DNA of 8,152 nt from NCBI GenBank assembly GCA_031257715.1, contig JAIROE010000332.1:1-8152 (forward strand), read 5' to 3'. Positions 1 through 5,903 of the stretch are shown piece after piece; position 1 is the first letter of the stretch, and each line of letters starts with the position of its first letter. The position numbers were made by a program, and so were the translations under genes. This stretch comes from Treponema sp. Its GTDB lineage: Bacteria > Spirochaetota > Spirochaetia > Treponematales > Breznakiellaceae. A model generated the notes under the pieces. That model did no database searches. It was not told the origin of the DNA and saw only the letters and a program-made list of their open reading frames with translations.

Positions 1-1
1 G

Positions 2-1003
2 GACGAGGGGATGAGTTATGTGGCCGTCAGTTACGAAAGCGGCGAAAAATTCAGCCTCAAGGAGGCTGTCGATCTTCTGGGCGCGGGTCTCGTCGGGGAA
101 GAATTGATGAAAAAATACGGCGGGTGGCCCATGTATTCAAAATTTTTCGATTACAACAACCCCCTTTTCCATCACGTGCACCTCATGTTTGAGGACGCCA
201 AACGGGTCGGCAAACTCGGCAAGCCGGAATCGTACTATTTCCCGAAACAACTAAACAACCATCAGGGGGAGTTTAACGCCACCTATTTCGGATTCGATCC
301 CGATACCAAACCGGAACAGGTCAAGCGGCGCCTCCGCGACTACAACAGGGGGGACACCCGTATCACCGAGCTTTCCAGGGCGTACCGGGTGGAGCTGGGG
401 ACGGGCTGGTACACTCCCGCGGGGGTGATCCACGCCCCGGCTTCGGTGCTTACCTATGAGCCGCAGTGGAATTCCGACGTGAATTCGGTATTCGAAAACG
501 TGGTCTCGGGCGAAATATACCCAAGGGATTTCCTTTCGGCCGAATGCCCCGAGGACAAAAAAGACGATGTCGAGTATATCTTCGGCCTTCTTGACTGGGA
601 GAAGAATATCGATCCCGACTACAAAAAGCACTATTTCAGGCCGCCTGTAACCGTTGTTTCCGATCCCGCTCATACGGAAAAATGGGTCTCCTACGCCAAC
701 GAGTATTTCGGCGCGAAAGAGTTGACCGTCGAACCGGGGAAGAGCGTCACGGTCAGGGACGGAGCGGCCTACGGCCTCATCTGCGTTCAGGGGCGGGGCA
801 CGCTTGGCAAATTCATCATCGAGGCTCCCGCCCTGCTCCGCTTCGGCCGGCAGAGTACGGATGAATTCTTTGTCGGCGAAGACGCGGCGAAAAGCGGCGT
901 TACCCTGACAAACCGGAGCCCGGTTGAACCGCTTGTCATTCTGAAGCATTTCGGGCCCAATCATCCGGACATGCCCGCGACAGTTCCCCCCGGTTTATGG
1001 TAG
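2..1003 (+). CDS. Cupin-type sugar isomerase, mannose-6-phosphate isomerase-like (5' end outside window)
   Basis: Predicted to interconvert an aldose and a ketose (free or phosphorylated) with a bound metal, in the cytoplasm. The frame is open from base 2. The first ATG is at base 11, and residues are numbered from it. The layout matches class I mannose-6-phosphate isomerase: HHVH at 54-57 and GKPES at 70-74 correspond to the family's QVHP...GKxE metal motif. TPAGVIHAPA at 135-144 corresponds to the PPGxxHA motif, with H141 the likely third ligand, and E150 precedes NSD as in the family's E-x-x-x-SD. The C-terminal part (about 235-312) looks like a second cupin barrel. Class I enzymes carry roughly 60 more residues before this point and no good ribosome binding site precedes base 11, so I infer that the real start is upstream. 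It lies 9 bases before the xylulokinase gene, in an L-xylulose operon. Its substrate is unknown; a pentose is plausible because some mannose-6-phosphate isomerases accept L-ribose or D-lyxose. Confidence 0.72.
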   Translation, partial: DEGMSYVAVSYESGEKFSLKEAVDLLGAGLVGEELMKKYGGWPMYSKFFDYNNPLFHHVHLMFEDAKRVGKLGKPESYYFPKQLNNHQGEFNATYFGFDPDTKPEQVKRRLRDYNRGDTRITELSRAYRVELGTGWYTPAGVIHAPASVLTYEPQWNSDVNSVFENVVSGEIYPRDFLSAECPEDKKDDVEYIFGLLDWEKNIDPDYKKHYFRPPVTVVSDPAHTEKWVSYANEYFGAKELTVEPGKSVTVRDGAAYGLICVQGRGTLGKFIIEAPALLRFGRQSTDEFFVGEDAAKSGVTLTNRSPVEPLVILKHFGPNHPDMPATVPPGLW

Positions 1004-1012
1004 GGTATCCGT

Positions 1013-2524
1013 ATGGAACCATGCGTCCTTGGCATAGATAACGGCGGAACCGTCATCAAGGCGGCGCTCTTTTCGGCGCGCGGAAAGGAGCTTGCGGTCG
1101 CCTCCCGCAAGACCGCGGTGCTTACCCCCCGGCCCGGCTATACCGAGCGGGACATGGAGGGGCTGTGGGAACAAAACTGCGTCTGCATAAAGGAAGTGAT
1201 TGCCGCCTCGGGAATAAACCCCGCAAGCATAGCCGGCGTGGGGGTGTGCGGCCACGGAAAGGGCGTTTATCTCTGGGGAAAAAACGGGAAACCGGCATAT
1301 AACGGCATTATTTCCACCGACAACCGCGCATGGCAGTACCCTGAAAAATGGAAAAAGGACGGAACTTTCGAAAAGCTTTACCCGCGCCTCTGTCAGCAGA
1401 TCATGGCCTGCCAGCCGGTTTCACTGCTCGCGTGGTTCAAGGATCACGACAGGGCGGTCTACGATTCCGTCCGCTACGCCTTTTCCGTTACGGATTACAT
1501 ACGGTTCAGGCTTTCCGGGGAAGCCTGGAGCGAGGCGACCAACGTCTCGGGATCGGCCCTGATGAATATCCGGGAAGCCCGCTTTGACCGGGACATGCTT
1601 GAAGCGTTCGGCATCGGCGAAGTCTTCGATATGCTGCCGCCCGTCCGCTATTCAGGCGAAACCTGCGGAACCGTCGGCGCCGAAGCGGCCGCCCTTACGG
1701 GCCTTGCCGCGGGGACGCCGGTGGCAGGGGGCATGTTTGACATCGACGCCTGCGCCGTCGCAATGTCCATCACAAAACCCGAACAGTTCTGCACGATAAC
1801 AGGCACATGGAGCATCAACGAGTTCATCGCGCCTGAGCCCATCACCGGAACCTGTATCGCCATGAATTCCCTGTACGCCATTCCCGGCTGGTATCTTCTG
1901 GAGGAATCAAGCGCGACAGGGGCGGGCAACCTGGAATGGGTGATACGGAACTGTTTTGAAAACGAAACCGTTCCCGAAGGAAAAAAATTCTATGCGCAGC
2001 TTGACGGGGAGGCGGCCAAAATAGCGCCGGAAGATTCAGAGGTTTACTTCCTTCCCTTTCTGTACGGATCAAACCGCCACCCCCTTGCGAAGGCCTCTTT
2101 CATCGGGCTTACCAGCTTTCACACCAAATTCCACATGCTTCGTTCCGTGTACGAAGGCGCCGCCTTTTCGGCCAAAAGCCACATCGACAAGCTGCTTTCG
2201 GTGCGGGAAAAGCCCCAGGCGGTACGGCTTGCCGGAGGGGCCGCGAACTCGGGCCTGTGGGTCCAGATATACGCCGACGTACTGGAAATGCCCGTGGAAA
2301 CCGTCACCGGCGTAAAGGAACTGGGCGCGCTGGGGGCGGGGATGGCCGCCGCCCTTGCCGCCGGACTCTACCCCGGCTACGCCGAAGCGGCGGAAAGCAT
2401 GGTGCGGATTTCCCCGCCGGTTATGCCCGAAAGGGAGACCTTCCCCCTGTACCGGCAAAAGTACGAAACATACGGCGCCGTCTGCCAGGCCCTCGATACG
2501 GTGTGGAACCGGTTTGAAGTATGA
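1013..2524 (+). CDS. lyxK: L-xylulokinase-type FGGY carbohydrate kinase
   Basis: Phosphorylates a ketopentose with ATP in the cytoplasm, most likely L-xylulose to L-xylulose 5-phosphate. At 503 residues it is normal FGGY length and appears complete. The N-terminal phosphate loop is DNGGTVIK at 9-16. GGMFDIDA at 239-246 holds the likely catalytic base D243. TGTW at 263-266 is the second phosphate motif. FLPFLYGSN at 346-354 and the adenosine-site signature starting RLAGGAANSG at 405-414 complete the fold. From memory it follows E. coli LyxK closely through PGYTERDM (41-48), the HGKG turn (81-84), PVSLLAW (135-141), GNLEW (305-309) and YGSN, more than it follows XylB or AraB. An AGGG ribosome site at 1002-1005 overlaps the upstream stop and sits 7 bases before the ATG. 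The last codons overlap the epimerase start by 4 bases, which suggests coupled translation. The epimerase partner supports L-xylulose; other ketoses remain possible. Confidence 0.88.
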   Translation: MEPCVLGIDNGGTVIKAALFSARGKELAVASRKTAVLTPRPGYTERDMEGLWEQNCVCIKEVIAASGINPASIAGVGVCGHGKGVYLWGKNGKPAYNGIISTDNRAWQYPEKWKKDGTFEKLYPRLCQQIMACQPVSLLAWFKDHDRAVYDSVRYAFSVTDYIRFRLSGEAWSEATNVSGSALMNIREARFDRDMLEAFGIGEVFDMLPPVRYSGETCGTVGAEAAALTGLAAGTPVAGGMFDIDACAVAMSITKPEQFCTITGTWSINEFIAPEPITGTCIAMNSLYAIPGWYLLEESSATGAGNLEWVIRNCFENETVPEGKKFYAQLDGEAAKIAPEDSEVYFLPFLYGSNRHPLAKASFIGLTSFHTKFHMLRSVYEGAAFSAKSHIDKLLSVREKPQAVRLAGGAANSGLWVQIYADVLEMPVETVTGVKELGALGAGMAAALAAGLYPGYAEAAESMVRISPPVMPERETFPLYRQKYETYGAVCQALDTVWNRFEV

Positions 2525-3396
2525 CGGGAACACCGGGTACGCCTTCTTACCGGCTCGGCCTTTACGAGAAGAGTATGCCCGCAAGCATCAGCCTGGCCGG
2601 AAAACTCGAAGAGGCCGCAAAGGCGGGATTTGATTACCTTGAATTGTCAATCGACGAAACCGATGAAAAACTCGCCCGGCTTGCGTGGAAGGGGGAAGCG
2701 GCCGCCCTGCGCCGTGACGCCGAAAAAACGGGCGTCCCCGTCCTTACAATCTGCCTTTCCGGCCACCGCCGCTTTCCCCTGGGGGACCCCGATCCCGCCG
2801 TGCGGAAACGGAGCCTTGAGATCACCGAAGGCGCGGTTTCGCTCGCATCCCGCCTGGGGGTCCGCATCATCCAGATAGCCGGTTATGATGTCTACTACAG
2901 TGAATCAAATGAAGAGACCCGCAAGCTCTTCGGGGAAAACCTGCGCATCTCCGTGGAAACGGCGGCGCGCGAAGGGGTGATGCTCGCTTTCGAGACCATG
3001 GAAACCCCTTTCATCGACACCGTTGAAAAGGCGGTCTGCTGGATCAACCGCGTCGGATCCCCCTACCTCCAGGCGTACCCGGATACCGGCAACATCACCA
3101 ACGCGGCGCTCATCTACGGAATGAAGGCGGAGAAGGACCTGGCCAGGGGCGCGGGCCACCTTGCCGCCCTTCACCTCAAGGAATCAAAGCCGGGAATATA
3201 CCGGGAAGTCCCCTACGGCCAGGGCCACGTGGATTTCCCCGCCCTTGCCCGGACGGCCCTGCGCCTTGGAACGCGGCTCTTTACCGGCGAATTCTGGTAC
3301 ACGGGCGGGGATGCGTGGCGGGATGAATTGTTGAAAAACAACGGATTCCTCCGCAAGGTCCTTGACGGGGCGGCAAAACCCTCCCCGGCGCCCTGA
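2521..3396 (+). CDS. ulaE: L-ribulose-5-phosphate 3-epimerase (UlaE/SgbU family)
   Basis: Converts L-xylulose 5-phosphate to L-ribulose 5-phosphate, the step after the neighbouring kinase, in the cytoplasm. At 291 residues it has normal family length and the AP-endonuclease-2-like TIM-barrel pattern. It follows E. coli UlaE through the LGLYEKSMPA start (12-21), SIDETDEKLARL (43-54), CLSGHRRFPLG (78-88), IQIAGYDVYY (117-126), YPDTGN (186-191) and PYGQGHVDF (231-239). The four expected metal ligands of the family are present: E158 (AFETM), D188 (YPDTGN), H218 (ALHLKESKP) and E257 (TGEFWY). The ATG overlaps the kinase stop as ATGA, and no strong ribosome site precedes it, so it is probably translated by coupling. 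The start fits the family because only about 11 residues precede LGLYEK. It is the last gene of the operon and is followed by a candidate terminator. The gene symbol reflects family; SgbU is the equivalent paralogue. Confidence 0.9.
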   Translation: MTGTPGTPSYRLGLYEKSMPASISLAGKLEEAAKAGFDYLELSIDETDEKLARLAWKGEAAALRRDAEKTGVPVLTICLSGHRRFPLGDPDPAVRKRSLEITEGAVSLASRLGVRIIQIAGYDVYYSESNEETRKLFGENLRISVETAAREGVMLAFETMETPFIDTVEKAVCWINRVGSPYLQAYPDTGNITNAALIYGMKAEKDLARGAGHLAALHLKESKPGIYREVPYGQGHVDFPALARTALRLGTRLFTGEFWYTGGDAWRDELLKNNGFLRKVLDGAAKPSPAP

Positions 3397-3474
3397 CGGG
3401 CCGGAGCACGGAAATTCCCCCGTTCAAACGGAAAACACGATATTTTCCATGGAAAAAAACACACCGCGGAATCC

Positions 3475-3508
3475 GGGGCCCCTTCCCCGCCGCCGGGGGC
3501 CTCCTTTT
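3475..3508 (+). terminator. Candidate intrinsic terminator of the sugar operon
   Basis: A GGCCCC arm at 3477-3482 pairs with GGGGCC at 3496-3501 around a 13-base loop. The stem can extend by a G-U and a G-C pair at 3475-3476/3502-3503, and the hairpin runs into CC followed by TTTT (3505-3508). It lies about 80 bases after the epimerase stop and before the peroxiredoxin promoter. The T run is short and the loop large, so its strength is uncertain. Confidence 0.4.
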
Positions 3509-3509
3509 G

Positions 3510-3528
3510 CCGCCGGGTTGCGCGGCGG
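3510..3528 (+). other. Second GC-rich hairpin in the intergenic region
   Basis: CCGCCG at 3510-3515 pairs perfectly with CGGCGG at 3523-3528 around a 7-base loop. It starts immediately after the T run of the previous hairpin. No T run follows it, so it is not a terminator on its own in the + direction. It may be part of a tandem transcript-end structure or a chance product of GC-rich DNA. It lies just upstream of the candidate -35 box at 3540. Confidence 0.3.
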
Positions 3529-3539
3529 GGGCAATGCTC

Positions 3540-3568
3540 TTGACGGGAAGGCGGGCCTGTGGTATGTA
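3540..3568 (+). promoter_or_regulatory. Candidate sigma-70-type promoter for ahpC
   Basis: TTGACG at 3540-3545 matches the -35 consensus in 5 of 6 positions. It is 17 bases from TATGTA at 3563-3568, a weaker -10. TATAGT at 3567-3572 is a better -10 match but sits 21 bases away. Initiation near 3575 would place the start within the inverted repeat at 3569-3588 and leave a leader of about 30 bases. The GC-rich sequence gives way to A/T-rich sequence exactly here, as expected of a promoter. Confidence 0.5.
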
Positions 3569-3588
3569 TAGTTAGAAGATGCTAACTA
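3569..3588. promoter_or_regulatory. Perfect inverted repeat at the ahpC start region, candidate operator
   Basis: TAGTTAG at 3569-3575 and CTAACTA at 3582-3588 are exact reverse complements separated by 6 bases (AAGATG). The 20-base dyad sits next to or overlapping the predicted -10 and transcription start of the peroxiredoxin operon, where a repressor would block initiation. It does not read as a consensus PerR/Fur, OxyR or Rex site that I know. If transcribed it could instead form a weak 7-bp hairpin just ahead of the ribosome site. Function is inferred from position and symmetry only. Confidence 0.5.
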
Positions 3589-3594
3589 CACGAC

Positions 3595-3601
3595 AGGAGG
3601 G
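3595..3601 (+). promoter_or_regulatory. Strong Shine-Dalgarno site of ahpC
   Basis: AGGAGGG lies 5 bases before the ATG at 3607. It is the best ribosome site in the window and fixes the peroxiredoxin start. It suggests high expression, as is usual for AhpC. Confidence 0.8.
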
Positions 3602-3606
3602 ATACC

Positions 3607-4170
3607 ATGTCAATGATTCTCAAGGAAGTAAGTGATTTTTCGGTACAGGCGTTTCACGAAAACGCCTTCAAAACGGTGAAGAAGGCGGACATTCTGGGGA
3701 AATGGTCGGTCTTTTTCTTCTATCCGGCGGATTTCACGTTTGTCTGTCCCACGGAGCTTGAAGACCTCGCGGACCTTTATGGGAGGTTCAAGGAAGCCGG
3801 CTGCGAGATTTATTCCGTTTCCTGCGACACCCATTTTGTTCACAAGGCTTGGCACGACGTGTCCAAAACCATCAAAAAAATAAACTACCCGATGCTCGCC
3901 GATCCTACCGCCGCGCTGGCCCGTGATTTCGACGTGTACATCGAGGCTTCGGGCGTCGCCGAGCGGGGGAGCTTTATCGTCAACCCCGAGGGGAAGATTG
4001 TCGCTTATGAGGTTACCGCGGGCAACGTGGGCCGTAACGCGGAAGAGCTCTTCCGCAGGGTGCAGGCCAGCCAGTTTGTGGCGAAGCACGGAGACGAGGT
4101 CTGCCCGGCGAAGTGGAAGCCCGGAGAGGAAACCCTGAAGCCCAGCCTTGACCTCGTGGGGCTGCTGTAA
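3607..4170 (+). CDS. ahpC: Typical 2-Cys peroxiredoxin, alkyl hydroperoxide reductase subunit C
   Basis: Reduces hydrogen peroxide, organic hydroperoxides and probably peroxynitrite in the cytoplasm, using electrons from a flavoprotein partner. At 187 residues it is the same length as E. coli AhpC. The active site is PADFTFVCPTE at 40-50, with peroxidatic C47 and the conserved P40 and T44; R120 supplies the active-site arginine. The resolving cysteine is C166 in EVCPAKW, in the usual place for a typical 2-Cys enzyme that forms an intersubunit disulfide. YEVTAGNVGRN at 134-144 and the C-terminal tail after 167 complete the AhpC/Prx1 pattern. The tail suggests a fully folding, peroxide-sensitive form, though this is not proven. 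The start is fixed by the AGGAGGG site. The stop lies 2 bases before the reductase gene, so the two are cotranscribed. A perfect inverted repeat upstream suggests repression relieved by stress. Confidence 0.96.
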   Translation: MSMILKEVSDFSVQAFHENAFKTVKKADILGKWSVFFFYPADFTFVCPTELEDLADLYGRFKEAGCEIYSVSCDTHFVHKAWHDVSKTIKKINYPMLADPTAALARDFDVYIEASGVAERGSFIVNPEGKIVAYEVTAGNVGRNAEELFRRVQASQFVAKHGDEVCPAKWKPGEETLKPSLDLVGLL

Positions 4171-4172
4171 CA

Positions 4173-5795
4173 ATGGACGAGCGCCTGTACGACGCAATCG
4201 TAATCGGCGGGGGGCCCGCGGGGCTGACCGCCGCGCTGTACCTTGCGCGGGCCCGGTACCGGGTTCTGGTGCTGGAAAAGGAACGCTTCGGCGGGCAGAT
4301 TACCATAACGGCCGATGTTGTAAACTTCCCCGGCGTGGAACGGGGAAGCGGAAGGGAAATCACCGCCGTGATGAAAAGGCAGGCGGAATCGTTCGGCGCG
4401 GAATTCCTGCTTGCCGAGGCCTCACAGCTGCTGCCTGAAGGCGCCGTAAAGACGGTCAAAACCCCGCGCGGGGACTACGAGGCCTTCGGCATTGTCATTG
4501 CCACCGGGGCCTCTCCCCGGGCCATAGGCTTCCCCGGCGAGGCCGAGTTCAAAGGGAGGGGCGTGGCGTACTGCGCCACATGCGACGGCGAGTTCTTCAC
4601 CGGCATGGATGTCTTTGTCATCGGCGGGGGCTTTGCTGCGGCGGAGGAGGCGGTGTTCCTCACGCGCTACGCCCGCAGGGTTACCATCGTCATGCGCGGA
4701 AAAGACTTCTCGTGCGCAAAAACCGCCGCGGACGCGGCAAAACGGCATGAAAAGATCGGGATTCACTACAGCACCGCCATCGTGGAGGTCTCCGGCGATA
4801 CGGCCCTGCGGAAGGCAAAGTTCCGGAATACGCAGACAGGCGGGGAATGGGAATACACGCCCCCGCCGGGAGAGACTTTCGGCGTGTTTGTCTTCGCCGG
4901 ATACGAGCCTCTCACAAAACTGGTGGCAGGAAAGGTTGCCCTTGATGAACACGGCTACATCATCACAAATAACAACAGGGAGACGAACATAAAGGGCGTA
5001 TACGCCGCCGGGGATGTGTGCGTGAAGAACCTGCGGCAGATGGTGACCGCCACGGCGGACGGCGCGATTGCCGCGGCCGAACTGGAACGCCGTGCGGCGG
5101 AAATGCAGGCGGAAACCGGGCGCGTCCCCCGGCAGCCGGTGACGCGGGCGGCGGCGAAAGAGGAAAGCGCCGGAACGGAAGGTTTCTTTTCACCGGAAGT
5201 CCGCCAGCAGCTTGGGGACCTGTTCGCCAAAATGGAAAACAATTTGATTCTGCGGATCTATCCGGATGAAAAGCCCGTATCGGGGGAGCTCGGGCGTTTT
5301 ATGTCGGAACTCGCGGCGGAAAGCGGCGGCAAATTGACGCTGGAGTTTGCCGGGGACCACGGCGAAGCGGAGAGGCCCTGCGTGCGTATCTGCCGCGCCG
5401 GCGGCGCCGATACGGGGCTTGCGTTCCACGGGGTTCCCGGCGGGCATGAGTTCAATTCCTTTGTCATCGCTCTTTATAACGCCGCAGGGCCGGGGCAGGC
5501 TCTGGACGGGGAACTGATGAGGCGCATCCGGGCAATAACGCGTCCCGTGGCGATGCGGATACTCGTTTCCCTTTCCTGTACCATGTGCCCGGAACTTGTC
5601 ATGGCCGCCTGGAAAATCGCTGCCGAAAATCCCCTCGTTACCGCCGACGTGTACGACATCAACCACTTCCCCGCGCTCAGGGAACAATACAAGGCGATGA
5701 GCGTTCCCTGCCTTGCCGCCGGCGGTGTTGTTTCCTTCGGCAGGAAGGGAATCCCCGAACTCCTGGATCTGCTTGAAACCGCCGGATCCGCCTGA
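4173..5795 (+). CDS. AhpF-type peroxiredoxin reductase with reversed domain order (thioredoxin reductase-like half plus C-terminal AhpF redox domain)
   Basis: Likely passes electrons from NAD(P)H through FAD and two disulfides to the adjacent AhpC, in the cytoplasm. At 540 residues it is AhpF-sized. Residues 1-308 are a thioredoxin reductase-like flavoprotein: FAD motif IGGGPAGL (11-18), redox pair CATC (C134, C137), nucleotide motif IGGGFAAAEE (150-159) and second FAD motif GVYAAGDV (275-282). A polar linker spans about 309-340. Residues 341-540 resemble the N-terminal domain of E. coli AhpF, a double thioredoxin fold: FHGVPGGHEFNSFVIAL (418-434) matches its FAGSPLGHEFTSLVLAL, and SLSCTMCPE (466-474, C469/C472) matches its SLSCHNCPD. 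The cis-proline is in SVPC (510-513). Classical AhpF carries this domain first, so the order is reversed. The NADPH-type HRRDxFR motif is replaced by MRGKDFSCAK (174-183), leaving the cofactor unsettled. The start is 2 bases after ahpC, with no strong ribosome site, so coupling is likely. Confidence 0.9.
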   Translation: MDERLYDAIVIGGGPAGLTAALYLARARYRVLVLEKERFGGQITITADVVNFPGVERGSGREITAVMKRQAESFGAEFLLAEASQLLPEGAVKTVKTPRGDYEAFGIVIATGASPRAIGFPGEAEFKGRGVAYCATCDGEFFTGMDVFVIGGGFAAAEEAVFLTRYARRVTIVMRGKDFSCAKTAADAAKRHEKIGIHYSTAIVEVSGDTALRKAKFRNTQTGGEWEYTPPPGETFGVFVFAGYEPLTKLVAGKVALDEHGYIITNNNRETNIKGVYAAGDVCVKNLRQMVTATADGAIAAAELERRAAEMQAETGRVPRQPVTRAAAKEESAGTEGFFSPEVRQQLGDLFAKMENNLILRIYPDEKPVSGELGRFMSELAAESGGKLTLEFAGDHGEAERPCVRICRAGGADTGLAFHGVPGGHEFNSFVIALYNAAGPGQALDGELMRRIRAITRPVAMRILVSLSCTMCPELVMAAWKIAAENPLVTADVYDINHFPALREQYKAMSVPCLAAGGVVSFGRKGIPELLDLLETAGSA

Positions 5796-5797
5796 CG

Positions 5798-5816
5798 GGC
5801 TTCCGATCCCGGAACC
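5798..5816 (+). terminator. Possible stem-loop after the peroxide operon
   Basis: TTCCG at 5801-5805 pairs with CGGAA at 5810-5814 around a 4-base ATCC loop. GG/CC at 5798-5799/5815-5816 extends it past a bulged C. It starts 3 bases after the reductase stop, the right place for a transcript end. There is an A run and no T run downstream, so it is not a convincing intrinsic terminator. Confidence 0.25.
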
Positions 5817-5867
5817 TGAAAAATCCCCGGCGGTTTGCCGCGCTTCGTGTAAAATCCCGAGGAATGA

Positions 5868-5896
5868 TTGCCCGTCCGGGGAATAGATGGTACACT
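5868..5896 (+). promoter_or_regulatory. Candidate promoter just ahead of the PLP enzyme gene
   Basis: TTGCCC at 5868-5873 and TACACT at 5891-5896 are separated by 17 bases, each matching 4 of 6 consensus positions. Transcription would begin about base 5903, almost at the ATG at 5904, giving a leaderless message. This is consistent with the lack of a ribosome site before that ATG, but the boxes are modest and could be coincidence. Confidence 0.3.
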
Positions 5897-5903
5897 GGTT
5901 TTT

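Noticed and set aside
251..964. Long − strand open frame of 237 codons opposite the isomerase gene
   Set aside because: It lies entirely antisense to a conserved gene, in GC-rich DNA where such shadow frames are common. Its translation has no recognisable motif and no ribosome site.
3610..4197. − strand open frame of 195 codons opposite ahpC
   Set aside because: It is fully antisense to a highly conserved peroxiredoxin and has no features of its own.
5178..5280. Possible join of two separate genes (a thioredoxin reductase and an AhpF-like redox protein) by a missed stop or frameshift
   Set aside because: The frame is continuous across the linker with no stop. There is no ribosome site or promoter ahead of the second domain, and both halves fit one AhpF-sized product.
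5831..5855. TTGCCG (5835-5840) and TAAAAT (5850-5855) as a promoter
   Set aside because: The spacing is only 9 bases, far too short for a sigma-70-type promoter, and no alternative -35 box sits 16-18 bases upstream of TAAAAT.
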